DNA of 64,000 nucleotides from Leptasterias polaris (lineage: Eukaryota > Echinodermata > Asteroidea > Forcipulatida > Asteriidae), in assembly GCA_037783415.1 (NCBI GenBank), contig JAZGTN010000035.1, forward strand, positions 2,542,001 through 2,606,000, written 5' to 3'. Every line of letters begins with the position of its first letter. Positions within the stretch are counted from its first letter, which is position 1. The notes below the pieces were generated by a model. That model was not told the DNA's origin. It saw nothing but the letters and a program-made list of their open reading frames with translations, and did not search any database. Shown here in pieces: positions 1 through 12,802 of this stretch. The translations under genes and the position numbers were made by a program.

Positions 1-418
<418 letters not shown>

Positions 419-450
419 TGATTCCTCTTTTGGGGTCTCTCTGCTGTGGT

Positions 451-886
451 GTGTCGTGGCCGAGCGGATAAGAGCTTGAGACTCAATCTCTGGTGTTTCA
501 GTTCAACAGAGTGTGGGTTCGAGTCCCGGTCGTGACACTTGTGTCCTTAAGCAAGACACTTAACCATTATTGCTTCGTCCTTCGGATTGGACGAAAGCCG
601 TTGGTCCCGTGTGTTGTGTAATGCATGTAAAAGAACCCAGTTCACTTATCGTAAAGAGAAGGGGTTCGCCCCGGTGTTCCTGGTTTGATCGGCAGCATAT
701 TGCGCCACAGCACCTTGTAAACCATTACATGGTGCTATGTAAAGGAATAGGTCTCATACTTCAAAACGTAGCTCCACATACCTAGCAGGAAAATACTGAC
801 TGTTGAAGCGCCTTTGAGCGTCACTGAGTGACGGATATTAGCGCTATATAAGAAGCCACTGGTATTATTATTATTAAAAACACAGG
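451..886 (+). mobile_element. SINE derived from tRNA-Leu (long 3' body)
   Basis: The head is tRNA-like. A perfect A box TGGCCGAGCGG lies at 457-467 and a B box GGTTCGAGTCC at 516-526. The spacing fits a class II tRNA, and the ends GTGTCG/TGACAC can pair as an acceptor stem. Better copies in this window carry ACTCAAGTTCTGG in the anticodon arm, as in tRNA-Leu(CAA). A body of about 340 bp follows and ends near TAGCGCTATATAAG and an ATT microsatellite. The insertion lies in a kinase intron, in the sense orientation. Confidence 0.88.
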
Positions 887-950
887 AGCTACACAGTTTT
901 GCTGTGCGTTGCACTTTCCTCTAATGACTGATGACTGACCATTCAATGGC

Positions 951-1312
951 GTGTCGTGGCCGAGCGGTTAAGAGCACCGAACTCAAGTTCTGGTGTTTCT
1001 GTTCAGCAGAGTGTGGGTTCGAGTCCCTGAGCAAAACACTTGTGTCCCTGAGCAAGACACTTAACTATAATTGCTTCTCTCCACCCAGGGGTAAAATGGG
1101 TACCTGTGAGGGCAGAGATGGTTCTTGTGATTGATTTAGCCTAGTAGCGCATATATTGCAGCACAGGCTGTATACTCCCCAGGGAGCTGAGATGGTTTAA
1201 GGAATGAAATAAATGGCCCAGTGACCAGGGGTAATAATGTTCGAAGCGCTTTGAGATGCCCTTGGGTGTGATAAAGCGCGATATAAATCCATATTATTAT
1301 TATTATTATTAT
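951..1312 (+). mobile_element. SINE derived from tRNA-Leu (alternative 3' tail)
   Basis: It has the same tRNA-Leu-type head as the SINE at 451 (A box TGGCCGAGCGG, B box GGTTCGAGTCC) but a different body. The tail runs through TATACTCCCCAGGGAGCTGAG and ends in AAAGCGCGATATAAATCC followed by (ATT)n at about 1293-1312. The same tail occurs alone at 30,817-30,962. At least two tail types are therefore attached to one promoter head in this genome. Confidence 0.85.
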
Positions 1313-2817
1313 CAATTCAGTAAAATGGTTCAGGTTTTTGTTTTTTTAACCCAGTAGAGACCAATTATTTCTGTATCTCAAAATCAGGCATGATATTCTT
1401 CCTACTTTAGTCTGATGATTTCCGATTTGTTTGCCCTTGGGAAAAGTCAGACAAATTGTAATTAAATATCCTGTAAAAGGTCTGTTTAAGTCTCGTTCTT
1501 GTAGGTCAGCCCTTGTGTGCAATAAAATGTTCCTATTTTTTTCCCAAGAATATCATGCCTGCAAAATATGTCCAGACAGGGCAAATTTTGTTGATTTTTT
1601 TTTTTAATCAATTTTAAAAATCAGTAAAATTAAACAAAACATGAATTTGTTTTTTGTTTTGGAAATATATTAACAGTCTGGGGTGAGAATTTCAGACTTT
1701 TTATCTGATTTAAGATATTTGTTGTCTGCCCGGTGGAAAATGTAGCTGTTATTTTTCTTCAGAATAAACAAATCCTGCAATTACCTCAGTTGCCTCCTTT
1801 AAGTATCAGGTCAGCAAGCCCCGAAACTGATTCCTGATTTGGGAAAAGCTATTATGCCTGAGAAAAAATGTAATCAAAATGTCAACTATGCAACATTTTT
1901 AATGGCACCAAGTTATGAGCCATGCAGCGTTCTCCCTTAACAGTGGTCCGCTGACCGAATGCCAGTTAAAACACCCGAGGACCAGTCAAAATGCAGTTCA
2001 AGTGGTCCGGCTGGATAGTTCAGTGTTCAAAGCATTCATATTTAATATTAATTTATTAGCAAGTGCACATGCTGATGGACTTGTGAAATGAAGTGCTAAC
2101 TGGTGTCTAGTCACTGAAAAAGTTTAAGGGCAAACCCTGGCCATGGCCTCTTTTGGCTTCACATCTTTACAGACATGTGGGGAAAATACATGTTGTTTGT
2201 TCTTTCAACAAATACTGCACCTTTCAACAAGCATTTGTTTGGAATAATCATGTTACCCCCAAAAATGTCCATGAGGGTTAAAATTGAGACTTGGTGCTAC
2301 CATTGGACTCATTCACCACAATGGGGAAACTGAACTGGTGCTGACATTTGCTACCAAAAGCAAGGTCAGGGTGAGAATCCCCCCCTGAGCCCTTTCTGAT
2401 GTATTATCGGGGATGAGAAATTTCAAACTTTAATCTGAATGTAGACTTTTTTTAAATCTGGGTGGTAAACAAGAAGTGATGACAATTTTCTTCAGTGATA
2501 AAGAAATCCTGCTCTTTGATCCACTTCTCCAGTGCTGAGGAGACTGTTCTCTAATGCTCCTTGGAATCTTTAACTCCAGGGGTTATCAAAAGGTGAACAT
2601 GTCATCATTTCAATGTACCTACAATCCCGGCCAAAATGCTTGGGCCACCCATTCGCAACGTGACAAACATTTACTCTCCCCTTCTCCCGTCACAATAAAC
2701 ATTCTCTCTCCCCCCCCGCTCAATGTTGATGGGAGCGCAGACCGCGCAATGAGAACCAACATTGAAAGGGGGCACGGGGGCCGTGGTGCGGGGCCCAACG
2801 AGATATGGCCGGGATTG
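1313..2817. other. Intronic sequence with no recognised feature
   Basis: AT-rich intronic DNA between the SINE pair and the 21-bp minisatellite. I see no coding exon or transposon end. A short inverted pair, CAATGTTGAT and ACCAACATTG, sits near 2722-2765 in a C-rich stretch. Confidence 0.6.
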
Positions 2818-3019
2818 TAGTTTCAGACTTTTGGATCCTAGTTTCAGACTTTTGATCCTAGTTTCAGGCTTTTGGATCCTAGTTTCAGGCTTTTGGATCC
2901 TAGTTTCAGGCTTTTGGATCCTAGTTTCAGACTTTTGGTTCCTAGTTTCAGACTTTTGGATCCTAGTTTCAGACTTTTGGATCCTAGTTTCAGACTTTTG
3001 GATCCTAGTTTCAGACTTT
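2818..3019. repeat. 21-bp minisatellite, about 10 units
   Basis: Units read TAGTTTCAGACTTTTGGATC with small changes (GGC for GAC, TTC for ATC; one unit is a base short). The array sits about 100 bp before the next kinase exon and ends in a poly-T run. A period divisible by three and a lack of stops produce open frames on both strands. These are not genes. Confidence 0.93.
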
Positions 3020-3120
3020 TTTTGTCAGCAGTGACTCGCACCCCTGATTATTCGGAATAGATGGTTTAATCATCTGAAATTAAATTTATGTGTCGTTGAT
3101 TTTGTATCTCTTGCTTTTAG

Positions 3121-3285
3121 GTCCGATTCCCGTCGCATTTCAGCGCGGACCTGAAGGACTTGCTGCGCAATCTACTCCAGGTAGACCTCACCAAACGCTT
3201 TGGCAACCTTAAAAATGGCATCTCAGACATCAAGAATGCAAGGTGGTTTGGCAGCACGGACTGGATCGCAATTTACCAGAAGAAG
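3121..3285 (+). CDS. PRKACA/PRKACB-like: PKA catalytic subunit, exon encoding the end of the C-lobe
   Basis: This exon encodes 55 residues in phase 0 from [20 protein letters not shown] through LTKRFGNL to DWIAIYQKK, matching about residues 255-309 of mammalian PKA-C. It contains the conserved subdomain XI Arg (Arg280 equivalent, in TKRFGNL), which pairs with the Glu of the APE motif. Most changes are conservative, such as [16 protein letters not shown] where vertebrates have GVNDIKNHKWFATTDW. The acceptor is TTGCTTTTAG at 3111-3120 and the donor is GTATTC after 3285. The preceding intron is about 2.76 kb. Confidence 0.97.
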
Positions 3286-5140
3286 GTATTCAATATTTTT
3301 CAACGCTGTGTTCGATACAATTCTGCGTCTACCAGAATTCAGAATTTGAGCACCATTTGTGACACCAACATGTCCGTTAACCCTTACACCCTAGGCCCAC
3401 TTGCCCAAAGGCGAACTGAATCCTCCACTGTCATGTGACTTCACACCAACATGTTTGGACTTCTACAGTCCTCAATCCTTCAAAATGGAGACAACTTCAG
3501 GAAAAGGATTTTCGAGGGGTTAGGGTTAATAACATGTCGCTAGTTACTGCGAGCTCTTGTGTCATCTGCAGAACCTTGGTCTCATCAGAAAGTATTTAGC
3601 TCAAGATGCAACAGAGCCAGAGCTGCCAACTCCACTGATTCTGCAGAAAGTTCCCTGAAAATAAGCCAATCTTTCCATGTTCTGATGAACAAATTTCAAA
3701 ATCTCCCTGATTATGGAAACTTTTTCTCTATTGTGTTGAATGTAATTCTAAATATCTCCCTGATTGTTGTACAAAATCTCCCTAATTGTAAGTCTTAAAG
3801 TTGGCAGCTATGTAGAGCGTCTTGTTCATGCATTTGTTACTTCCCCCCTTGACATGAAAAACTCACTTTATCTGGCTTGCCTGACAATCAAGTAAACTGT
3901 TAGTCTCGTCTGCAAAATATTGCAGCAAGCACATCACACTGATTCTGTAAGATCCACATTGGCTATACCCATGGATAGAATAGTCCTCAAGGTTCTTGTG
4001 TATGTCTATCACCCATCGGCAGGCACTTTGCCATCATATATCAGAACTACTTTAACCCTATTGTTCTCACTGAAAGTCTAGGAAATCTAAAACATCTTTT
4101 AAGGAAGATCCATTCCACTACACTGGGATGAAAGATCATTTGCATCTGCCACCCTGTTGTGGAATGATTTCTGACAACATAGTATCTTTCTGCATCACTG
4201 GAATTGTTCAAAACATCTCACAAGTCTCATTTAATGAGGACTACTTGAACACTATCCTCTGTTCGTATATTTCTACATCGTTTCCTCTTTATTTTTGACA
4301 TGAGCGAATCTAGACACATTTTAAATGTTTATTGGTGCATGTACATGTGTATACCTTGAATAAAGAGCGATGTACAATACAGTGCGCCATCTACAGTTTA
4401 ACCAGGAGAGGTTACACTCAAATCACACTCAAAACTCAGCTCTGTGCAGGCAGTTTGGGACCTTGAAAATGGCCTAACACCGCAGGGAATACGACCTTGC
4501 TGTTTTGTGAAGGAAACATCAATTCTGTAGTCTCCTGTACTGTCTTTCTGATCGCTGCTTGCAAACCCCCCAAAAAGCATAAACAACCAGGGTCACGCAG
4601 CAGGCGCTTTGGAACAAATTTTACCATGATACACTGCAAAAAATGGCCTGTCCTGGTGAAACTGTAGAGATAAATTGTGCTGTGAGTGACCCATCTTTTG
4701 TAGCCATTGTCGTTGACCCTCAAAGGCAGTCTAAATCACTGACAAAACAATGGATGGAAAGAATTAAAAAACATGACCACCTCATTTGATAACAAATTTA
4801 CTAAAGATATGCTGCATAGATTTAGTGTGTTTGTTGGAAGCAGAGTGCCAGTGGAATGTCAAATTTTCATGGTCAAAGCAAATAATTACTAAATAGGGCT
4901 AAGTCTTTGTAGATTGATCTCTGGGATATTGAATTATTTTTGGCATGACCAATCATGCTTGGCATGAAACCAGGACTGCGTAAACCAGGACTGCGTAAAC
5001 CAGAGCTTGCACGACCATATTGCAAATGTTTCAGCAAATATTCACCCTCCGCGGATTATGTGAGTGCAAAACTCACACGACCAATGATAACATGGCAGTA
5101 ACAGCATTCTTTTGTTGTTTTTGTTTTTTTTCATCTGCAG
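3286..5140 (+). other. Last coding intron of the PKA gene
   Basis: The donor GTATTC follows the second exon. The acceptor TTCATCTGCAG at 5130-5140 precedes the last coding exon. The intron holds the LINE relic at about 3,950-4,370 and a small direct repeat CAGGACTGCGTAAAC near 4,972-5,000. I see nothing else identifiable. Confidence 0.85.
3950..4370 (+). pseudogene. LINE reverse transcriptase relic, C-terminal end and 3' tail
   Basis: Translating with frame changes gives the usual L2/CR1-type C-terminus. A piece like HWL-P-DRIVLKVLVYVYH is followed by AGTLPSYI, then a KED-FHYTGMKDH block, then WNDF-DNI and a final NISQ-SF stretch. It ends at TTGAATAAAGAGCGATGTAC near 4,356-4,376, which looks like a LINE 3' end. 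Several stops and frameshifts are present, so it is dead. It is 5'-truncated and sits sense in a kinase intron. The clade is uncertain. Confidence 0.65.
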
Positions 5141-5266
5141 GTTGAAGCACCCTTTGTACCCAAAGTCAAAAGTGCCAGCGACCCGAGTAACTTTGACGAC
5201 TATGAAGAGGAAGCCCTCCGTATCTCATCCTCAGAAAAATGTGCCAAGGAATTTGCTGACTTCTAA
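5141..5266 (+). CDS. PRKACA/PRKACB-like: PKA catalytic subunit, last coding exon (C-tail)
   Basis: This exon encodes 41 residues plus TAA, from [20 protein letters not shown] to KEFADF. It is the AGC-kinase C-tail. SNFDDYEEE (FDDY, about residues 327-330) is the nucleotide-gate segment. ALRISSSEK keeps a Ser where mammalian Ser338 lies (turn-motif autophosphorylation site). The terminal FADF is the FxxF hydrophobic motif that docks on the N-lobe. The protein ends at the same place as mammalian PKA-C. With the two upstream exons it gives 137 contiguous in-frame residues, so the gene looks intact. Confidence 0.97.
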   Translation, partial: VEAPFVPKVKSASDPSNFDDYEEEALRISSSEKCAKEFADF

Positions 5267-5593
5267 CTTGGGCCCCCCTTCCATACCCTACCTACTCCTG
5301 TCTCATCAACACCCCTGCCCTTAAAATCCCACGGCTGAGTTAAAGTCATCCAGCGTTTGATTCAGAAGGTACCCGGACTGGATCTGGACCGCCGAGCTTC
5401 TCCCGCACCCCAAGCCTAGCTTAGTCTCATCTTAAAGGAGCACACCCAACCCTATAAGAAATGCCCAACTTCATCAACGGACACGGCCATAAGGGATAAG
5501 CCTCTGACAGGTCAGTAGTGCCTTTAAAGTGTCTGAACAGCAATCGGCAAGCAGGCTGGAAGTCTTTCATGTGGAGACACGGGAGATTTGTTT

Positions 5594-5747
5594 ACCTCCC
5601 AACACCCCCACCATCAATCACAAGCAGTTGTGTCGAGTCCAACATTGACAGGCAAGCGTTGGAAGCGTTCACCTCCCAACACCCCCACCATCAATCACAA
5701 GTAGCTGTGTCGGATCCAACACTGAAAGTCAAGCGTTGGAAACTTGA
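5594..5747. repeat. 77-bp direct duplication in the proximal 3' UTR
   Basis: Two adjacent copies (5594-5670 and 5671-5747) share ACCTCCCAACACCCCCACCA, then TCAATCACAAG, and an AAGCGTTGGAA end, with a few substitutions. It lies about 330 bp after the kinase stop codon. Confidence 0.85.
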
Positions 5748-8700
5748 CACAGCTGCGGCATTTCAATCATTTTGATTGTAATTAAACACCATAAACAAAT
5801 TTCATTTAATGTATTTGAAAGCTTTGGGTGGTTTTCTGGCGGAGTCAGGGTTTTTTTTCTGTCAGAGAAGTAAGATTTCTGAAATTGTTTGCAATGATTA
5901 CTAAAAAATTTCCTTACTAACTCAAGAATTGCTGATTCTCTGATAGAGTTCCTAATCTGTTTTCCAAATCCAGGATGATTTTGATCAAGAACATTTGACG
6001 ATTAATTGTCCGTGTGTCGCTTCTTGGAATGACACACAAGGTACTAGTGCACATAAATGCTTTCTTTTAAAACCATTTGGAGTTTCACTTTATAATTTCT
6101 GAAAATTTGACCTCTACGTTAACTGCCTTCCCTCTCCAGAGAAACACACACCAAAATGAAGAAAATAAATAGAGAGAGTGAGTGAATTGTACATAGGTCT
6201 GCCTGCCAGGTTTATAAGTAAATGTTCGTCGAGAAATTATTAACTGCGAGTCGATAATTATGTTCATAGTGCTCTATTATCGTTAATTGTTCATTGGAGT
6301 TCATCGTTCTTATTAAATTATGGTTCTTAAAATGAAAAGAGGACAAACGGGTTGAATGAAACCAATCCGTTTGGGTTTGCGTTGGGAAACAAAACGATAG
6401 AGAGAGATTTTACATCTTTATGTGTGTGGGCGTTTGTGTTTTTGTTGTTTTTTTTGTATTTATTTTTTAATTGTTTGATTTTATGATGTTATAAACAAGG
6501 TGCAATAATTGTTATTGTACCATGACAGCATGTTTGTTCCATTACAAGTGTCAGACAGAACGTGAATTTATTTCTTACTCTGACCGCGATATTTCCTCAT
6601 GGGTTTTTTAGAAAAATAAAATAAACTTTGTCATCTTTCTCCGAGTCCTTTTACAAATGCATACAAATCATACGGGAACCATCGATTAAGAATGTTCTAT
6701 AATCACACATATTCGTGGTGTAAGCTGATAAACATAGTTAGTAATTCAGAATACACTTTCTAGAGAAGATTTTTATTTATTTTTTTTTTTTTTACAACAA
6801 AATCTTTGAAATATATGACACCTACAAGTTGCCCCAATTTTTGAAAAAAAACAATCGTAACTTTTTTGCCTAAAAGAATAAAATGTTGTCACTCGGTCTC
6901 TACTAATCTCCGTCACTTGATCTTTTTTGGTTGGTAACGTTGAGCTGTATATATTGACTAGCGTGCCAACTCCTTCCTGATGCATACATTTTTTCTGTCC
7001 TCCAGGATTAAGGCTTGTGGGTGATTAAGAAGTAATTTAACGTTTCATAGAAATTTCAAATAGCCAGACGACATCCTTACAAGATTTCAAGCTTTTGTTT
7101 AGGTTTGTACACAAACATGGATGCGCCCATAAGTGCATGCGAGTGAACGCTCTAGTTTCGTGATTATTAACCCCTCTTAGCTAAGTTGTGTGGACTGAGA
7201 TATTGGGGCCCGTGGTGTTGAAATATCTCAAGGTACTTTCATGTTAAAGTTTGTTCAATGCCATTTGATCCCTTTCTCCGTGACCTGACTATTATCAAAG
7301 TGAATTTACTATTTAGCTTGCGAACCCCAAACCAACTTAAGACCAAATGCACAAATTTGCGTTATATGATTGACCACTTCGCACAATAAAAATCAAGAAC
7401 ATTTAACCAATGCAACCGAAAGTAAAGTTGGAAAAAAATAAAATAAAAAGATGTCAGCAAATTTGTATGAGCCCACCAAGCATTATGCTATATTTTACTG
7501 GTGCAAATTCTCACAATTGTACATTTTTAAATTGTTCTTAATCCAGACATATTTTAATACAAACAATCTTTTTTAGGGATATTGTTTCAAAGAGGATGTT
7601 TTACTCACCACTCCCCCGTCATCCTTTCCACCCTAAACAGGTTCCATTTGGTTTACAGTTTGCTGTCCAGGTTCTGTTGTACCTCTGGTCCAACTTGCCA
7701 ATAATTGGTTAAACATGTGGTTTTGGAGTCGGCTATTATTGACAATCCTAAAGTATACAATTTTTATAAATCTTAAACTTCGATGTTCTAGATGGGTTTT
7801 TCCCTCCATCTACTGTAAAGACAAACTAAAGCTAGTAGTAATATTATGAGATGACGCTCTTTTGATAAGATTTGGAAATCAGAAGACGAAAAAATACTGA
7901 ATAATGAATGTGTGTCACAAGTGTACTGTATTCAACATCCAAAGCATGCTGGCCAGTTGATGGGCTATGCATTTAACAAATTATAAGTAAGGTATTTACT
8001 CTACTTTCTTAGGCATTTACGCTACTCTCTTCAGTACAATTTATCTGATCCATAGAGCTCCTTCGCCCCTGTAATGGTTGACCAATCACAGCGTGCCTAG
8101 CAGTTTGACTTGTTAAAATCATGTCTGTGTCACCTGTTGAAAGGCAGTTGCTATAGTGGGCTAGCTTCATAGATCAGTTTATTCGCAAGGGAATAATAAG
8201 TTGACTGATTATTTTTTAACTGAAAGTACATACATGTAGACTACTGTCCGTTTTTGAATGGTGGAGTGACAGTCTGGAAAATCACCCATGCACAGTTTAG
8301 ATGCATTCATCACATGACGCCACATTGCAGTCTGTCTTTATCATGCATTATGTACACAAAATATTGGGATGATATCGACTGATCAGCCAAACAGGTTGGG
8401 TTCTGTGTATTGTTTAGATGCATTCATTACACGTTATCATATTACAGGCTTTGGATGATGGTTTACCCTTAACGAAAAACCATTTTTACAGTATGGGCTG
8501 ATCTGTCAATAGGTGGTTTGGGGACGAACATTTATGGGCTGCTAGTGCTACTATAGAAAGAATTGTTAAATACTACAACATGGATTTTGTTGGAAACAGC
8601 ACAAATTATTGTCATGGACCAACCATTAATCATTTCAGACTACTACCATGGAATCAATCAAAATCCCTTGACTGTTAATTTGCTCACTCCGCAAAAAAAG

Positions 8701-9727
8701 TGTATTCCTGTGGGTCGATTGCCTGCCGAGTGTTAGTTTTATCCCGTAACAATTGTTTTAATGTTCACTTGAATGACTTAAATAAGTACCCAGAATTAAA
8801 CTTGAGGACAAAATAGTTTGTAAAACTTTTTAAAGAGATAGGTTGTAAGAATGAAAAATATTACAGGAGAAAAAAACCTTTTGGAACAATTTAGAAAACA
8901 AAACAGATCAACGTAAGGCAAAGGGTTCAAAGGTCAACCAGAAAAATGTATACATTTATTTGTGACCTTTGTCTTTTCAGAGTGTTTGTTATCTCTGCTT
9001 GTGAAGTTAAACCTTGTTTAATTGCTAGTGCATGTATTAGTTTAATCTTTACCACACACCTACAGCAAATCACCTTTTTTTTTAGACTGAGGTGATATTC
9101 AGGTACCCTGCATATAAAAACATTTCATCTGGGTTTTTTTAATTACATTTTCTTTTATTTGATTTATAGTATCAGTGCCAATGTTTCTTCATGTTTTAAG
9201 GTTTAATTTTATAAAGCGGCTTGCTCAGAAGGACTTCTACTGTCATGAAGCTTTGCATTTTACTGTATCGTTCTGTTTTATTTTGCAGAGCATTTTACTG
9301 TGAATAATTGAACAATTCCATTGTTGGTTTCTGTATAAATGAAAGCAGAAATTATTTTTTTAGCAATTGATTATCTAGGAAATTTCATTTACCTATCGCC
9401 TCAGTCTAAAGTAACTTTTTTTAAAATCTCCCCTCTGATCTCTGTGAAAGAGCTCCAGACTTATACGTAAGGGCATTTCATAAACTGTAAATAAAACTTT
9501 TAACAAAGAGGTATTGTGATGTTTATTCAGATTGCGTTTGTGAATCTCGTAATTTCGGGTTTTTTAATAGCATTGGAACCGTTACAGAGCTCAAAATTGT
9601 ACATAATGGATGATCTTTATTTAGCTGATCGCAACGGTTCCATGTGTAAGATGTATTTTTAACGATTTGTGTAGAAGGAAACTGGTTGTTGAAAATCTCT
9701 GACATGTTTTGGCTGCCTTTGGAAGTT

Positions 9728-9909
9728 AGGGCTAAATTTCATAAAGCTGTTAAGAGGAAGATACTTGTGAGCAAAACAATAGCGGGGGACCAGTTACAGC
9801 AATGTGAAATCACATGAATTGTGCCTGGTAACCTATTTCTGCTTAACAAGATTTTTATTTACTTAGCAAATTTTATTTTGTTACTCGTCAGGTTTATGGA
9901 ATTGGGCCT
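9728..9909. mobile_element. Decayed palindromic MITE
   Basis: The ends are GGGCTAAATTTCATAAAGCT and, reversed, GGCCCAATTCCATAAAC, with TTAAG/CTTAA stretches inside each arm. This is the same kind of end as the better-preserved element at 60,698-60,887. No clear target duplication is visible. Confidence 0.45.
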
Positions 9910-11986
9910 GGGTATCAGCAGGCGAAAAGACAGTGCCAAGAACCTGGTAGTTTTGTCAAAAACCAAACAAGTATTCTATATTTGTGAGGCATGTGTGTTT
10001 GAAACCCAGAACTCCAATATGGAACCATGGCCAAAACCGGATTTGTGGTTTCAAAAACACCTTAAGTTGTTTCCATCTTTGTTTGACACCCTGACTGATC
10101 ATAGGCAAAGCACACACTCAAAAAAGGAAGGGGCCAGATTGTACATCCACAGTCTCATTTCAACACATGGGGTGAAATAGAGCATGGTTAATGTGTTTTT
10201 TGTTTCTGTGTTAAATCAAAACAGCATTAGTCATTATCCAGTTAATACGGTGAAATTGTTTTCTTGTAATTTGTTAATTTATCATCAAACGGTCATGACA
10301 AAGAGACTAGGGGGCTTCCCCAAAACTTTCTTGTCAAGCTGGATAAGTCTATCAGATGTGGGATGGAGCATGCTTCACATGAATTTACACCAATTAGCTC
10401 TGCAAACGACCACATACATGTACGACTGAGTAAAAGGGGCGTATGTGTGTCTCAGCAGATTTGGCTTTGGGGGTTTGAGCCCAGTGTGGGTAGGAGGTTA
10501 GAGTTCTTCTGCGAAGGCAGGATGAGAAATTACCTTTTGGTTTGAAACAATACAAATTCCATAGTTTCACTAACCGTAACATCAATGGAAGGTACCTTCC
10601 CATCTCCACCAAAAGCCTCCCACATATGATAACTCAACAACCAAAATTTTAGATTCTGATAAGATTGGTTTTTAGTATCCAGCAACCATACCAAGCAAGG
10701 TTAGTTTGGCTGTATTGTATTGGTGTCTATCAAAATCAAGCAAAACTGGAAGTGGATGTTGGTGGATTTGGGTATGGTGGAACCCAGTTGTAGAAAATCT
10801 CTGTTAACACTTTGAAAAGTTCGAAATTCAGTATTTGTTATTTTGAGGAGTTTCAATATTTGTAAAGGACTTATTATCTAGGTTTTTCGAATTGCTATTC
10901 AGGACAGGTAGATGCAGATGTTGTTCGTCTTCAATCGAGGGTGTCAAATCTTATTGACATGATGTAAATAATTTTGAAATTTATTCATGTTTGTGGTTCT
11001 GAGATCAAGTTGGTTTTCTTTTCCTCAGGATGCCACTTTTTTCTAGCTGTTTGAAAAACGTTACAATTACTGCTTATTACGAAAACAAAAATATTATATA
11101 CAAAAAAAATTAATTCTTATAAGAGGAGGAACTGCATTACATGTTTCATTTGTAAATTTATAAATGTAGAAAATGAACTTGAATATGCGTACCAACCGTA
11201 AATGTGTAGCTTGTGTAAAAATAAATATATAAAGTTTGCTTGTTATGAATACTGTAAGATAAATTCATGGCAGAATTCTTCACAAATTGAGTAACTGTTT
11301 TGGGTTTTTATCTAGTGTTGCTTAAAATTTCTGACGTTTAGCTACCATGAAGTTTACGTACAGTGGTTGTACCTCATTGTAGTTCGAAAAAACTGTATTT
11401 TAAAAAAAAAATCAAAAGGTTGCATATTAGTATTAGTGAACTCTACTTTCATCATTGTATGCTCAAGTGTAGTTTCTAATGTTTCCAGTTATTTTCTGTT
11501 CAACTATCATGACTGTGTTGCAAAACAAATAGCCAAACATGTTCTGGTAAGGGCTCAATATTTGTGTAGATCTTGACCTGATGTCCAAGAATTGCTAAGC
11601 ACAGAAATCTTGCTCAGTATAGACACAGATTACCAGCCAAAATACTATGTTCTTTTGCTTGTGGCTGGTTCTCTTCTCATGGAACTATGTTAGGTAAGGT
11701 TTTCTGCTTAGCATCTCTTATGATAATAGAGTCCTTGTCAGTTCATCCAGATTCTGACCAAATGCAATCTTGGCTCAATTAGATGAGGCCGATAAACACC
11801 CAAACATGCTTAGCGCAGGAAAATCTTGTGAAGCAGAAACATGTTACCAGCCAAAATAAAATTGTATGTACACTGTTTGCGACTGGTTCCCACACTAACA
11901 TGAAGATTAACATGAAGATTTGCTTAGCAACATTTACAGCTTCATGAAATTGGATCCTGATGGTGTGATGTTAAAGGCTACAGCCT

Positions 11987-12097
11987 TATCCAAATTAGCG
12001 GCTACAGCTACGGCTACGACTGTTGCTAAGGACATCCTACACTTCAACGCATGATGATATGAGGGTCCAGTCGTAGCTGTAACCATTGATTTGGACA
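11987..12097. mobile_element. Short palindromic MITE relic
   Basis: TCCAAATTAGCGGCTACAGC and TACGGCTACGACTG on the left pair imperfectly with CAGTCGTAGCTGTAACC and TTGATTTGGA on the right, around a short centre. It has the fold-back layout of a MITE. The superfamily is unknown. Confidence 0.5.
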
Positions 12098-12736
12098 CTG
12101 CCTAAGACTGTTGACTGTCTTTTGCAGCAACATCTGCAGTCTTCATTTCTGGCACTGCCTTAAATAAAATAATATACCTTTTATGACCATCTTCTTGTGG
12201 TTCCCTGACTCCTAGTTATACAATCTCAATGGTATATACAAAGGTACCAGCCTGTTTCCCCGGCATCCTCGCTTTCCATTCATGACTTACGCAAGTGGTG
12301 AACGGCAGTGGGTTAAACAGCTTTTGGGCCTACTTTGTGCTGTATGAATTGAGCTTGGATAAATGTTATGTGTACTTCAACATTTCAATGTCACTTTGAA
12401 CGTTTTCACCAGTAATTTTCCATTTAAATTTTATTGGTTTGGTTTGCATTCTTTTCACATGAGAAATGAAATTAATTTGATTAACAGCTAGAAAAAAAAT
12501 TCAAAAACATGGTAAAAATTACAGCAAGGTATGAAAATTACATTTGTTTTCTTCTCGTAAGAAAAGAAAAAACAAAATTGCTTTATCTTTAGCCAAAAAC
12601 AGAATGGGGAATTGCTACTGTCTCAACCATTTTCCTACCTTTTAGGTACAGTCTGTTAACTTTTACAGTGTAGCGCTGCAAGTTCGTGTTCAGTGGATGC
12701 CTTCTTTACAAATATTTGAGGAATCCAAAGGTGTTA

Positions 12737-12742
12737 AATAAA
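12737..12742 (+). promoter_or_regulatory. Candidate distal poly(A) signal of the PKA transcript
   Basis: A canonical AATAAA lies 25-50 bp before a GT-rich stretch (TTGTTGGGTTGTTTTGATTT), the usual layout of an animal cleavage site. It is the last such site before the minisatellite. Usage is inferred only. Confidence 0.4.
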
Positions 12743-12802
12743 AGTCTATGACTGATAAAACATGATTTGTTGGGTTGTTTTGATTTGGCTTCAGCGTCTT
12801 TT

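Larger units (their letters stand above)
5267..12790 (+). other. Probable long 3' UTR of the PKA gene
   Basis: About 7.5 kb follows the stop codon with no convincing ORF, no spliced exon and few transposons. The sequence is AT-rich with scattered AATAAA motifs (for example 9490-9495 and 12,737-12,742). I infer a long 3' UTR that may use several poly(A) sites. Part of it could equally be intergenic. Embedded repeats are listed separately. Confidence 0.45.

Noticed and set aside
451..536. Functional tRNA-Leu gene
   Set aside because: The promoter boxes are good, but the anticodon arm and variable arm do not fold cleanly. A SINE body follows and several copies exist.
2762..3060. Frames over the 21-bp repeat in the kinase intron
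   Set aside because: Open on both strands because of the repeat. They lie in an intron next to a well-defined exon.
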